The translations under genes and the position numbers were made by a program. Of a stretch of 16,611 nt of DNA, positions 7,711 through 16,200 are shown piece after piece. Origin of the DNA: Chlorobium sp. (GTDB lineage: Bacteria; Bacteroidota; Chlorobiia; Chlorobiales; Chlorobiaceae); the NCBI GenBank assembly GCA_026193435.1, contig JAPHUN010000239.1:1-16611 (forward strand). Direction: 5' to 3'. The notes below the pieces were generated by a model, which had not been told where the DNA came from, searched no databases, and was given only the letters and a program-made list of their open reading frames with translations. Numbering within the stretch: the stretch's first letter is position 1; every line of letters begins with the position of its first letter.

Positions 7711-9462
7711 ATGTTGATACGATATCTTATGGCTGCAGTCTTTCTGCTGCTCTATTCTTTTTCTTCTCCTCTCTCCAGACCCGCTCTTGCAGAGGCCTTT
7801 CCGTCTTACAAGAACGCAACAGCGCAGGAAATATTCAGAGAAAAAGACAAGTGGGTTGAAAAACAGCTCAGCGAGATGACGCTTTCTGACAAAATCGGTC
7901 AGATGTTAATCGCTCACAGCCCGGCAAAGTTCCGGAGTACTGACGACAGTTACTACAAGAAACTTTCCCTTCTCGTAAGCCAGGGTAAAGTCGGCGGGAT
8001 CATGTTTCTCAAAGGCAATACCAACGATGCCGCTGTCCTTGCCAACAGGTTTCAGTTTATTGCCCCAAGACCGCTGCTTATCAGCGCGGATATGGAAAAA
8101 GGACTTGCCATGAGACTTGACGGCGCCACCGAGTTTGCTCCAAGCATGGCCCTTTCGGCAACAGGCAGACCGGATCTTGTCTTCAAAATGGCTGGCGTGA
8201 TCGCTCAGGAAGCCAAAGCACTGGGCATCTACCACAGTTACGGGCCCAGTGTCGATCTGAACACCAACCCGCTCAATCCGGTTATCAATACCAGGTCATA
8301 CGGTGATAATATCCCCTTGACCATAGAGATGTCGAATGCGTTTATTGACGGGCTGCAATCGAACGGTATCATCGCCACGGCAAAGCATTTTCCCGGACAC
8401 GGGGATGTCACGGTCGACAGCCATATCAATCTTCCTGTTCTCAACGCGGATAAAAAACGTCTGGAACGCGTTGAACTGAAACCTTTCATAGCAGCTATAG
8501 ACCACGGAATAATGAGCATCATGATCGGGCACCTCGCGATCCCGGCTTATACAGGCACCATGACACCAGCGACGCTCTCATGGAGAGTTGTCACAAAGCT
8601 CCTGAGAAAGGAACTGGGTTTCGACGGCCTCATCATTACCGACGCGCTGAACATGAAGGCGCTCTATCAGTCCTACACTCTTGAAGATATTTCTTTACGT
8701 GCCGTTGAAGCAGGCAACGACCTTCTTCTTTTTTCACCTGACCCGGAACGTACCCACACCACCCTGCTCAGCGCTGTGAGAAGAGGCAAACTCTCGGAAA
8801 AACAGATCAACAAATCCGTACGCCGGATACTTCTGGCCAAAAAGTGGCTTGGCCTTGATAAAAATCGCCTGGTCAACCTGAACAGTATCCCCGGGCAGAT
8901 GAATCTGAAAAGCCATCGGGAACTTGCAGAGAATATCGCCGACAACGCGATAACTGTCATAAGAGACAAGTATCAGGCTCTTCCTGTCAGGGAAAAAAAC
9001 AAAAACGACATCCTGCATATCGTTCTCGAAAACAAGCGGCACTCACTGTCGGGAGAATCTTTTTCAGACAAGCTTTACCGGGCATTCCAGGCTAAAACCA
9101 TACGTCTGGATCATAACTCCGACACCCGTGACTATCTCGACGCTGCTGATAAAGCCAAACGCGCGTCGACGATTATCGTCTCAACCTATGTTGAAGTGCT
9201 TTCCGGCACAAAGTCACTGGCGTTAAGTACAGAGCAGGAGAAATTCATCAGCACACTTGTTCGCGATCTGCCGTCAAAACGTTCATGTATTATGATTTCG
9301 TTCGGTACTCCCTACCTGATCAATCAGTTTCCCGACATACCCGCCTTCATCTGTACCTACTCATCTTCTGAGCTCAGTGAAGATTCCGCCGTCAGGCTGC
9401 TGCAGGGAAAAATCAAGCCGACAGGAAAACTCCCCATATCCCTCACGGAAAACCGGCGGTAA
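7711..9462 (+). CDS. nagZ: exported glycoside hydrolase family 3, beta-N-acetylhexosaminidase-like
   Basis: Predicted to remove beta-linked N-acetylglucosamine, most likely from peptidoglycan fragments. The NagZ hallmark KHFPGHGDVTVDSH is present with K225, and Asp236-x-His238 of the catalytic loop; Asp311 in IITDALNMKAL is the expected nucleophile. The N-terminus (MLIRYLMAAVFLLLYSF...RPALA) looks like a Sec signal peptide cut near residue 28, placing the enzyme in the periplasm, unlike the cytoplasmic E. coli NagZ of about 340 residues. At 583 residues it also carries a C-terminal domain (about 400-583) like GH3 C-terminal domains. An upstream TTG at 7663 is possible, but ATG 7711 has GGAG 8 nt before it and starts the signal peptide properly. 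The family is firm, the exact substrate less so. Confidence 0.88.
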   Translation: MLIRYLMAAVFLLLYSFSSPLSRPALAEAFPSYKNATAQEIFREKDKWVEKQLSEMTLSDKIGQMLIAHSPAKFRSTDDSYYKKLSLLVSQGKVGGIMFLKGNTNDAAVLANRFQFIAPRPLLISADMEKGLAMRLDGATEFAPSMALSATGRPDLVFKMAGVIAQEAKALGIYHSYGPSVDLNTNPLNPVINTRSYGDNIPLTIEMSNAFIDGLQSNGIIATAKHFPGHGDVTVDSHINLPVLNADKKRLERVELKPFIAAIDHGIMSIMIGHLAIPAYTGTMTPATLSWRVVTKLLRKELGFDGLIITDALNMKALYQSYTLEDISLRAVEAGNDLLLFSPDPERTHTTLLSAVRRGKLSEKQINKSVRRILLAKKWLGLDKNRLVNLNSIPGQMNLKSHRELAENIADNAITVIRDKYQALPVREKNKNDILHIVLENKRHSLSGESFSDKLYRAFQAKTIRLDHNSDTRDYLDAADKAKRASTIIVSTYVEVLSGTKSLALSTEQEKFISTLVRDLPSKRSCIMISFGTPYLINQFPDIPAFICTYSSSELSEDSAVRLLQGKIKPTGKLPISLTENRR

Positions 9463-9555
9463 TCGTCAACCCGTTCATTCAGGTATGATTATGGGGTATC
9501 GGACTCCTCAAGCTTTTTTACTACATTACTTGCCTGCATCAAAAAAGACAACGTT

Positions 9556-10965
9556 ATGACGAAAACCATTCGTGATGAATCTACTGCCGGCGCCTACTGG
9601 GGCGCGGTAAATACCTTTTGTGCCCTCAGGGACGTTCATGTCATTGCAGACGCCCCTGTAGGCTGTTACAACCTTGCCGGTGTGGCGGTGATGGATTATA
9701 CAGATGCTATACCCTATCTGGAAAATTTCACGCCTACCAGTCTGACAGAAAAAGAGATTGCGTCGTCCGGAAGTTCAGAGTCGGTGATCAACGTCATTGA
9801 AACGCTCGGCAAAACGGAAAAACAGCTTATCCTCGTTTCAAGCGCTGAAAGCGAAATGATCGGCAGCGACCACGAAAAAATGCTGCAGCTGAAATACCCG
9901 GATATACGATATTTTGCATCCCACTCTCTGGGAGATAACGAATGGAAGGGCAGGGACAGAGCTCTTGACTGGTTGTATCAGACCTTTGACGACAAAAAAC
10001 CTGCAGAAGTCGTGCCCGGTACCGTCAGTATCATAGGACCTACCTACGGCTGTTTCAACAGCCCTTCCGATCTCGCTGAACTCAAACGTCTTATTACCGG
10101 ATGCGGTGCCACCCTCAGGCATGTCTATCCTTTTGAAAGCAAGCTGCACGATATTTCTCATCTGAAAAACTCCGACGTCATTATCACCATGTATCGGGAA
10201 TTTGGACAGACTCTGTCCAAAAAACTCGGAAGACCGGTTCTCAAAGCACCTTTCGGACTTGCAGAGACGGAACAGTTCATCAACAGCCTTGGCCGCCTGA
10301 CCGGAAATAAGGTAAAAGCTGATTCTTTTCTGAAACAGGAAAAGTCCTCTACACTCCAGCCGATATGGGATCTCTGGCGCGGGCCACAGTCAGAATGGTT
10401 CCCGACAATCCGTTTTGGCGTAGCTGCCGACCGAACCTATGCCGAGGGTATCAAAAAATTCCTTGGAAACGAGATGGGCATGCAGTGCCTTTTCAGCCAT
10501 GACTCGGCTGAAACCGACAACAGCTCTCTTCGTGAGGAATTCGCAACAGCTCAGCCTCAATTCATGTTCGGGCGAATTGTTGACAAAATCTATCTTGCCG
10601 AACTTGATGCAAAAACCCGGTTTATTCCTGCCGGCTTCCCCGGACCTATCGTCCGCAGAGCTCTGGGAACACCCTTTATGGGCCACAGCGGCGCGGTCTA
10701 TCTCATTCAGGAGATAGTAAATGCCCTCTATGAAACCCTTTTCACCTTTCTTCCGATCACCCCTAAAACCGCGCAGGTTGAAGGACCCTCGAGAAATATC
10801 TCATGGACACAGGAAGCAAATACCGTTCTGGACGCGATCATAGCAAAAACTCCGTTTATCAGCCAGATATCATTAGGCAGGGAGCTGAAGAAAAAAGCCG
10901 AGGCTCTGGCGGCCAAACAGGGAAAAGATACCGTCACACCCGACCTGCTGCAGAAGTTGAAATGA
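9556..10965 (+). CDS. bchZ: chlorophyllide a reductase subunit Z
   Basis: Subunit of the nitrogenase-like chlorophyllide a oxidoreductase (BchX reductase plus BchYZ catalytic component), which reduces ring B on the route to bacteriochlorophyll a. The 469-residue protein begins with the family-typical AGAYWGAVNTFCALRDVHVIADAPVGCYN region; Cys37 in PVGCYNL is the expected [4Fe-4S] ligand contributed by BchZ to the BchY cluster. Asp-rich and Gly-rich nitrogenase-like segments and a C-terminal helical tail (KKKAEALAAKQGK) follow. bchX and bchY are not within the window, so the complex is encoded at more than one place or outside the edges. No Shine-Dalgarno sequence and no convincing promoter were found in the 93 nt upstream. 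This gene is the main evidence for a phototroph. Confidence 0.93.
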   Translation: MTKTIRDESTAGAYWGAVNTFCALRDVHVIADAPVGCYNLAGVAVMDYTDAIPYLENFTPTSLTEKEIASSGSSESVINVIETLGKTEKQLILVSSAESEMIGSDHEKMLQLKYPDIRYFASHSLGDNEWKGRDRALDWLYQTFDDKKPAEVVPGTVSIIGPTYGCFNSPSDLAELKRLITGCGATLRHVYPFESKLHDISHLKNSDVIITMYREFGQTLSKKLGRPVLKAPFGLAETEQFINSLGRLTGNKVKADSFLKQEKSSTLQPIWDLWRGPQSEWFPTIRFGVAADRTYAEGIKKFLGNEMGMQCLFSHDSAETDNSSLREEFATAQPQFMFGRIVDKIYLAELDAKTRFIPAGFPGPIVRRALGTPFMGHSGAVYLIQEIVNALYETLFTFLPITPKTAQVEGPSRNISWTQEANTVLDAIIAKTPFISQISLGRELKKKAEALAAKQGKDTVTPDLLQKLK

Positions 10966-10967
10966 AG

Positions 10968-11002
10968 AAAAGTCAAAAGGCAAAAGTAAAAATTCAAAAA
11001 GC
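10968..11002. repeat. degenerate heptamer tract 3 (5 units)
   Basis: AAAAGTC, AAAAGGC, AAAAGTA, AAAATTC, AAAAAGC: five exact-phase 7-nt units, each starting AAAA, beginning 3 nt after the bchZ stop codon. The base content differs from tracts 1 and 2 but the 7-nt period and the position immediately after a stop codon are the same. Confidence 0.65.
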
Positions 11003-11156
11003 ACAGCACCTCATTAGCTACGATATAATCGTCTGATTCTACTTTTATAATTCATTCCGCCGCGTGAAATGGTTGTTGGCTTTCATGAGGATTTTGAATT
11101 ATGCCATTTTATTTGTAACATTTGATTCTTCTTGTTGAAATTGGGATACATAGCAT
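11003..11156. other. bchZ-thrS intergenic, AT-rich segment
   Basis: No gene is supported here. It holds two exact TATAAT hexamers (11024-11029 and 11046-11051) without a good -35 partner. The first sits in an inverted repeat, ACGAT (11020-11024) and ATCGT (11028-11032). A 17-residue ORF at 11084-11137 lacks a ribosome binding site and threonine codon runs, so it is not called a leader peptide. The promoter of the thrS operon is probably in or just after this stretch but I could not fix it. Confidence 0.35.
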
Positions 11157-11229
11157 CTGATTTGCTGAATACCGGCCCTCCCGTTCAACAACAAACTGAC
11201 AAAAAGTGGCTGGACGATTCTGAAATCAG
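11157..11229 (+). promoter_or_regulatory. structured leader upstream of thrS
   Basis: Three nested stems line up: CTGATTT (11157-11163) with AAATCAG (11223-11229), GAAT (11167-11170) with ATTC (11217-11220), and CCGGCC (11172-11177) with GGCTGG (11208-11213, one G-U pair). That is 17 pairs with small internal loops and a 30-nt apical loop. A cis-acting leader for translational or transcriptional control of thrS is inferred; its mechanism is unknown. Confidence 0.4.
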
Positions 11230-11271
11230 TCAAGAGGTATTGCAAAGTCATGCTTCTTTGACGAGTTTTTT
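11229..11271 (+). terminator. possible attenuator before thrS
   Basis: GTCAAGAGG (11229-11237) can pair with CTTC-T-TTGAC (11253-11262) with one bulge and one G-U pair, followed after 3 nt by six T residues (11266-11271), only 15 nt before the thrS ATG. It shares base 11229 with the preceding nested stem, so the two structures may compete. Termination just before the start codon would fit attenuation. Confidence 0.35.
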
Positions 11272-11286
11272 ATAGAGACAGTATTC

Positions 11287-13266
11287 ATGTCCGAAAACAT
11301 AGATGTACAGGCAACTGTAACCGTTACCTTTCCCGATGGCAGGAATAGGTCTATTCCGTCCGGGTCTTCAGGTTACGATATCGCACAATCAATAGGGCAC
11401 AGCCTTGCCAGGGAGGCTCTCGCGATACGCATCAACGGTGAGCTTGCTGATCTTGGAACCGCGGTCACCGATGACGCCACAGTGGAAATCATCACCTTTG
11501 ATCATCCGGGTGCGGCAGGCAAACACATATTCTGGCACAGCGCCAGCCATATCATGGCTCAGGCTATCGAAGAGCTTTTTCCCGGCACGAAGTTCGGCGC
11601 CGGACCGGCTGTCGAGCAGGGCTTCTATTACGATATTGCCTCTGAGCACCGTTTCAATGAAGAAGATCTGCAAAAGATAGAGCAGCAAATGCTTGACATT
11701 TCTAAACGCAGCATCGACATCAGGCGTGAAGAGATGCCCCGAGAAAAAGCCATAGCGTTCTTTTCGGAATCCAGAAAAGATCCCTACAAGGTGGAGATTC
11801 TTCAGGACACACTCAAAGAGGCTGATTCAGTGTCGATATACCATCAGGGAGCGTTTGCCGATCTCTGCAGCGGCCCTCACCTGCCGAACACCTCAAAGCT
11901 GAAAGCCGTCAAACTGACAAATATTTCAGCATCTTTCTGGAGAGGAGACTCTTCCCGCGAAAGCATGCAGAGAATCTACGGTATAGCATTTCCTTCCGCC
12001 AAACTCCTGAAACAGCATCTCGCCCGGTTAGAGGAAGCAAAAAAACGGGATCATCGAAAACTGGGGGCTGAACTTGAGCTTTTTATGCTCTCTCAGGATG
12101 TCGGCAGCGGCTTGCCGATCTGGCTTCCCAAAGGGGCAATCATTCGCAGCGAACTTGAGGCTTTTCTGAAAGAAGAGCAGAGAAAACGCGGCTATGTCCC
12201 GGTCTATACTCCACATATTGGAAATATCGACCTTTACAAACGTTCGGGTCACTATCCCTACTACAGCGACTCACAGTTTCCTCCGCTTACCTACAAGGAT
12301 GACCTGGGAAGAGAGGAACAGTACCTGCTCAAACCGATGAACTGTCCTCACCATCACCTTATTTACAGTTCACAATTGCGCAGCTACCGTGATTTGCCAA
12401 TCCGTATGGCGGAATTCGGCACGGTATACCGCCATGAACAGTCAGGTGAACTGAACGGTCTGATCAGGGCGAGAGGCTTTACACAGGACGATTCACATAT
12501 ATACTGCCGACCAGACCAGCTGGTTGATGAAATCTGCGCTGCCATAGACCTGACCAAATTTGTCTTTACCACACTTGGCTTCGATGATATAGAGGTTCGT
12601 CTCTCCCTGCATGACCCGGAGAACCAGGAGAAGTACGGCGGAACCGAGGAGGTCTGGAAACAGGCGGAAAAGGATGTCAGGGAGGCAGCTGACCGTATGG
12701 AGATCAACTATGTTATCGGTATCGGCGAAGCCAGCTTTTACGGACCGAAAATTGATTTCATTGTACGCGACGCCCTGGGAAGAAAATGGCAGCTCGGCAC
12801 TGTCCAGGTTGATTACGTCATGCCTGAACGGTTTGATCTTTCCTATATCGGCAGTGATGGAAAACCGCACCGTCCGGTCATTATTCACAGAGCACCGTTT
12901 GGTTCGATGGAACGCTTTATCGGAGTTCTCATTGAACATACCGCGGGTAACTTCCCGTTATGGCTTGCACCTGTTCAGGTTGCTGTTCTGCCGATTACAG
13001 AGGAGGTTCACGCCTATGCGGAAAGGGTTCACCAGATGCTGATTGACAATGGCATTCGGGCAGACCTCGATATCCGCAGCGAGAAAATCGGCAAAAAAAT
13101 ACGTGAAGCAGAGGTCGGCAAAATCCCTTATATGGTTATCATCGGCCAGAAGGAAGCTGACTCGGAAGAGATTTCACTGAGACGTCACCGTAAAGGGGAT
13201 CAAGGCTCATTGACGCTTCAGGCATTCAAAGATATGTTAGTAAAGGAAGTCAGAAACAAATCCTGA
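11287..13266 (+). CDS. thrS: threonine--tRNA ligase
   Basis: Class II synthetase that charges tRNA-Thr. The 659-residue length is normal. The order is a TGS domain (about residues 8-70), the editing domain with metal-type residues His84, His88 (HSASH), Cys194 and His198 (CSGPH), the catalytic core with zinc ligands Cys353 (MNCPHH), His404 (DDSHIY) and His534 (IIHRAPFG), motif 2 in [18 protein letters not shown] and motif 3 in [13 protein letters not shown], then the anticodon-binding domain from about residue 560. It leads thrS-infC-rpmI-rplT-pheS, an arrangement known from other bacteria. A structured leader precedes it. No Shine-Dalgarno sequence is obvious before the ATG. Confidence 0.98.
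   Translation: MSENIDVQATVTVTFPDGRNRSIPSGSSGYDIAQSIGHSLAREALAIRINGELADLGTAVTDDATVEIITFDHPGAAGKHIFWHSASHIMAQAIEELFPGTKFGAGPAVEQGFYYDIASEHRFNEEDLQKIEQQMLDISKRSIDIRREEMPREKAIAFFSESRKDPYKVEILQDTLKEADSVSIYHQGAFADLCSGPHLPNTSKLKAVKLTNISASFWRGDSSRESMQRIYGIAFPSAKLLKQHLARLEEAKKRDHRKLGAELELFMLSQDVGSGLPIWLPKGAIIRSELEAFLKEEQRKRGYVPVYTPHIGNIDLYKRSGHYPYYSDSQFPPLTYKDDLGREEQYLLKPMNCPHHHLIYSSQLRSYRDLPIRMAEFGTVYRHEQSGELNGLIRARGFTQDDSHIYCRPDQLVDEICAAIDLTKFVFTTLGFDDIEVRLSLHDPENQEKYGGTEEVWKQAEKDVREAADRMEINYVIGIGEASFYGPKIDFIVRDALGRKWQLGTVQVDYVMPERFDLSYIGSDGKPHRPVIIHRAPFGSMERFIGVLIEHTAGNFPLWLAPVQVAVLPITEEVHAYAERVHQMLIDNGIRADLDIRSEKIGKKIREAEVGKIPYMVIIGQKEADSEEISLRRHRKGDQGSLTLQAFKDMLVKEVRNKS
13210..13238 (+). promoter_or_regulatory. 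candidate internal promoter for infC
   Basis: TTGACG (13210-13215), a 17-nt spacer and TATGTT (13233-13238) lie within the last codons of thrS. Initiation near 13245 would give infC-rpmI-rplT-pheS a transcript independent of thrS. Internal infC promoters in the thrS region are known in E. coli; the match here is by sequence only. Confidence 0.4.
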
Positions 13267-13315
13267 CCGCACAGCGGGCAAAACATCTGCGTCAGATAAA
13301 ATAAATCAAGACTGT

Positions 13316-13924
13316 ATGAGAAAAAAAAGAAGCGCTCCTCAAAAACCAAAAGTAACCTATCGAGTGAACGGGCAAATCAGAGTGCCTGAGGTTAGAGTAG
13401 TTTTTAAAGACGGATCACAGGAGATCATCAAAACAAGCCAGGCTATTAAAATGGCCGAGCAAGAGGGGCTTGATCTCATAGAAGTACAGCCTACAGCCAC
13501 GCCTCCTGTCTGCAAGATGGACAATTACGGAAAGCTGCAGTACAAACTTGATAAAAACGACAGGGATCGGAAAAAGAAATCGAAACCGACGTCATTAAAA
13601 GAACTCAGGTTTCACCCGAATACCGACAAGCACGATTTTGATTTCAAAGCAGCTCACCTTGAAGAGTTTCTTCGCAAGGGCAACAGGGTTCGCGCAACAG
13701 TTGTTTTTCTCGGTCGCTCGATCATTTACAAGGACAAGGGCTATGAACTTGTCGAACGTCTGACCGAACGCCTCAGCAATGTCAGCAACCGTGAAGGCTC
13801 CCCCAAATTTGAAGGGAAAAAGCTGTTCGTCTATTTCGAACCTGACAAGAAAAAAATCGAGGTACATGAGAGGATGCTGGCAAAAATGAACAAGGAACAA
13901 CAAAACAAAGAAGCGGAAAACTAA
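13316..13924 (+). CDS. infC: translation initiation factor IF-3
   Basis: Binds the 30S subunit, blocks premature 50S joining and proofreads initiator tRNA pairing. The 202-residue protein shows the N-terminal domain motif [15 protein letters not shown] (about 15-29), [19 protein letters not shown] (about 55-73), a lysine-rich linker, and the C-terminal domain with [18 protein letters not shown] and [10 protein letters not shown] lysine-rich C-terminal tail is slightly longer than in E. coli. ATG 13316 is the start; E. coli-type autoregulation uses a rare AUU start, and I see no in-frame ATT that fits better. There is no clear Shine-Dalgarno sequence. It lies 49 nt after thrS and 29 nt before rpmI. 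Confidence 0.96.
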   Translation: MRKKRSAPQKPKVTYRVNGQIRVPEVRVVFKDGSQEIIKTSQAIKMAEQEGLDLIEVQPTATPPVCKMDNYGKLQYKLDKNDRDRKKKSKPTSLKELRFHPNTDKHDFDFKAAHLEEFLRKGNRVRATVVFLGRSIIYKDKGYELVERLTERLSNVSNREGSPKFEGKKLFVYFEPDKKKIEVHERMLAKMNKEQQNKEAEN

Positions 13925-13953
13925 TTTTTTACCGATAACAAAACGATACGATC

Positions 13954-14148
13954 ATGCCGAAAATGAAATCCCACCGTGGCGCCTGCAAACGGTTTAAAAA
14001 AACCGCATCAGGAAGGGTCAAACGTGAGAAAATGTACGGGTCGCACAACCTGGAAAAAAAGAACAGGAAAAGAACGCGACGAATTCACCAGTCTACCCTG
14101 GTAGACAAAACCCAGGAAAAGCAGATTAAACGCATGATCCTGGCATAA
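13954..14148 (+). CDS. rpmI: 50S ribosomal protein L35
   Basis: Small basic protein of the large ribosomal subunit. The 64-residue sequence starts PKMKSHRGACKRFKKTASGRVKR, diagnostic for L35, and ends in a basic helix (EKQIKRMILA). It lies between infC and rplT with 29- and 34-nt gaps, the standard order. In enterobacteria this gene is translationally coupled to L20 control; no equivalent pseudoknot was recognised here. Confidence 0.97.
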   Translation: MPKMKSHRGACKRFKKTASGRVKREKMYGSHNLEKKNRKRTRRIHQSTLVDKTQEKQIKRMILA

Positions 14149-14182
14149 ACACACATTGTAACAACATTAAATCGAGACTACG

Positions 14183-14530
14183 ATGCCAAGAGCTACTAAT
14201 TCAGTTGCATCACGTGCAAGAAGAAAAAGAATATTAAAGAAGGCTAAAGGTTACTGGGGTTCAAGGGGAACGATTCTGACAGTCGCCAAGCATGCCGTTG
14301 ATAAAGCGGAACAGTATGCCTACCGTGACAGAAGGGTTAAAAAAAGAACCTTCCGTTCTTTGTGGATCATGAGGATTAACGCTGCCGCACGAGAAAACGG
14401 CACAAGCTATTCAAGACTGATGGAAGCGATGAACAAGAAAAGTATAGACATCAACCGGAAAGCTCTTGCTGAAATAGCGGTTAAAGATCCTGCCGCTTTC
14501 AGCCAGATCGTTAAATCCGCTATGGGCTGA
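14183..14530 (+). CDS. rplT: 50S ribosomal protein L20
   Basis: Early-assembly protein of the large subunit. The 115-residue length is typical. The basic N-terminal tail ([29 protein letters not shown]) and the globular part with [14 protein letters not shown] and [11 protein letters not shown] are diagnostic. A short GAG lies upstream of the ATG. It is followed after 23 nt by pheS. In several bacteria L20 represses the infC operon translationally; whether that applies here cannot be read. Confidence 0.98.
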   Translation: MPRATNSVASRARRKRILKKAKGYWGSRGTILTVAKHAVDKAEQYAYRDRRVKKRTFRSLWIMRINAAARENGTSYSRLMEAMNKKSIDINRKALAEIAVKDPAAFSQIVKSAMG

Positions 14531-14553
14531 ACATTCAGGAGTGATCCAGATTC

Positions 14554-15582
14554 ATGAAGAACCGCATAGAAGCAATAAAACAGCAGATTGATGCGTTCGA
14601 GATCAACAGTGCTGATAAACTGGAGGCTTTCCGTCTCCAGTTTATGGTTCGCAAAGGAAGTATTGCGGAGCTGTTCAATCAGCTCAAAGAACTTTCCCCT
14701 GTTGACCGACCGGAATACGGGCAACGGCTGAATCAACTGAAAAAGTTTGCAGAACGCACCTATGAAGAGGCTGAAAAAAAGCTCGATGTGATCGCTTCCG
14801 GCAAAGGTAAACAGTATAGAGATCTGACGCTTCCCGGCAGAAGACAGTATACCGGTTCGGAACATCCAGTACAGCAGGTACTCGGAGATATGAAACAGAT
14901 CTTCAGGGCGATGGGCTTTACCATAGCAACCGGTCCTGAACTGGAACTCGACAGCTATAACTTCGACAAGCTGAACTTTCCGTCAAACCACCCGGCACGG
15001 GACATGCAGGATACGTTTTTCATCACGAAAAACGGGAAGGATGACGACCTCCTGTTACGAACACATACATCACCTGTGCAGATCAGGGTTATGCTTGACG
15101 AAAAGCCTCCTATAAGGGTCATCTGTCCGGGAAAGGTATACCGTAATGAGGCAATCAGTGCCCGAAGTTACTGTGTATTCCATCAGCTGGAAGGGCTCTA
15201 TATCGATAAGCAGGTCTCCTTTGCAGACCTGAAGGCCACAATCTATTCCTTTGCCAAACAGATGTTCGGCAGTGACGTACAATTGCGTTTCAGACCAAGT
15301 TTTTTCCCGTTTACCGAACCATCTGCCGAGGTGGATGTCACCTGTTACCTCTGCGGAGGAAAAGGGTGCCGGGTCTGCAAACAATCCGGATGGCTTGAAA
15401 TCCTCGGGTGCGGAATGGTACACCCGAACGTGCTCAGAAACTGCTCAATAGATCCTGACGAATATTCGGGATTTGCCTTTGGCATGGGCGTTGACCGGAC
15501 AGCCCTCTTACGCTACAAAATCGACGATATTCGTCTTCTTTTTGAAAACGACGTAAGAATGCTCGAACAGTTTTCCCGGTAA
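14554..15582 (+). CDS. pheS: phenylalanine--tRNA ligase alpha subunit
   Basis: Catalytic alpha subunit of the (alpha-beta)2 enzyme that charges tRNA-Phe. The 342-residue protein has an N-terminal coiled coil (about 1-85), class II motif 1 region around [17 protein letters not shown], motif 2 in [19 protein letters not shown] and motif 3 in [21 protein letters not shown]. Four cysteines (Cys264, Cys267, Cys272, Cys275; CYLC..CRVC) form a zinc-knuckle-like insertion seen in many bacterial PheS. An AGGAG at 14537-14541 precedes the ATG. pheT does not follow; the next gene is convergent, so the beta subunit is encoded elsewhere. Confidence 0.97.
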   Translation: MKNRIEAIKQQIDAFEINSADKLEAFRLQFMVRKGSIAELFNQLKELSPVDRPEYGQRLNQLKKFAERTYEEAEKKLDVIASGKGKQYRDLTLPGRRQYTGSEHPVQQVLGDMKQIFRAMGFTIATGPELELDSYNFDKLNFPSNHPARDMQDTFFITKNGKDDDLLLRTHTSPVQIRVMLDEKPPIRVICPGKVYRNEAISARSYCVFHQLEGLYIDKQVSFADLKATIYSFAKQMFGSDVQLRFRPSFFPFTEPSAEVDVTCYLCGGKGCRVCKQSGWLEILGCGMVHPNVLRNCSIDPDEYSGFAFGMGVDRTALLRYKIDDIRLLFENDVRMLEQFSR

Positions 15583-15589
15583 ACAGTCA

Positions 15590-15670
15590 AACTACCGTTT
15601 TTCCAGCTCCCCACCCTTACTGCTTCCGGAAAAGACAGTACAAGGGTAGAATGCTTACTGGACGGTAGTT
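15590..15670. repeat. 81-bp nested inverted repeat between convergent genes
   Basis: Four stems nest: AACTACCG (15590-15597) with CGGTAGTT (15663-15670), TCCAG (15602-15606) with CTGGA (15658-15662), ACCCTT (15613-15618) with AAGGGT (15642-15647), ACTG (15619-15622) with CAGT (15636-15639), about 23 pairs, with TTCCGGAA (15624-15631) near the tip. It starts 7 nt after the pheS stop and overlaps the stop codon of the leftward gene. There is no T-run at either end, so it is not a standard bidirectional terminator. No flanking direct repeat was found. Confidence 0.5.
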
Positions 15671-16061
15671 ACCTGTCCTTCAAACTCAACGCCCAACTCT
15701 CCATAGCATCATTTGCCACGGGGTTTGGAGCCTCGAGAAAGGTAATCACAAAGGAGTTTTCCAACTCAGCGACACCTATTGAACGTGGCCTGACCGAGAG
15801 AACCAACGGGTTGGGAAGTTCCTTTCCGAAACAGAAAAGAATATTTTTAGCGGCAAGTATCCGGTCGCTCACAACCCCTTCTTTCAGTGACTTGGTATGT
15901 GCATAGTGATCGAATATCCCGATATATGCGACAAACGGATGTTCATCGATTCTGTTATGTAAAGCGGTGATAATCTCATCGACCGATGTTAATGAAGTTT
16001 CCGTCTTGTCGATTTCCAGCGTATAGATTGGATACTTTTCCTGAAAAAGAGCTTGCCTCAT
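15669..16061 (-). CDS. conserved hypothetical protein, 130 aa
   Basis: I recognise no characterised family. The protein has no membrane span or signal peptide and looks like a compact soluble alpha/beta domain, with the well-formed blocks FDHYAHTKSL, KNILFCFGKELPNP, LSVRPRSIGVAE and FVITFLEAPNPVANDAMESW, the kind of invariant-looking stretches that mark a real conserved family. I have an impression of similar proteins in sulfur-metabolising bacteria but cannot confirm it. Start ATG 16061 is preceded on its strand by a purine-rich GGGATGAG; a GTG at 16109 would extend it by 16 residues that look less protein-like. It faces pheS and lies downstream of the 81-aa Cys-rich gene on the same strand. 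Function is unknown. Confidence 0.75.
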   Translation of the reverse strand: MRQALFQEKYPIYTLEIDKTETSLTSVDEIITALHNRIDEHPFVAYIGIFDHYAHTKSLKEGVVSDRILAAKNILFCFGKELPNPLVLSVRPRSIGVAELENSFVITFLEAPNPVANDAMESWALSLKDR

Positions 16062-16200
16062 GATCTCATCCCTGATGTGAATTATGTAATACGTACAGCA
16101 GTTTTGCACTGCCGGGATAAAGTACTACGATAGAGGGTATTTTCAGCAAACTATCTGAATAATAGGAAAAAGTATTTGCGGGAGGTATGGAACTGATACT
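16062..16200 (-). other. gap between the two leftward genes
   Basis: 139 bp with no supported gene. It includes a small hairpin, GCAGT (16098-16102) with ACTGC (16108-16112). No convincing promoter was found on the minus strand, so the 130-aa gene may be read through from the upstream Cys-rich gene or from an unrecognised promoter. Confidence 0.3.

Noticed and set aside
11084..11137. 17-residue ORF as a thrS leader peptide
   Set aside because: Only one threonine codon, no ribosome binding site, and it does not overlap the terminator-like hairpin.
11003..11286. T-box riboswitch before thrS
   Set aside because: No recognisable T-box antiterminator sequence; the structure seen is different.
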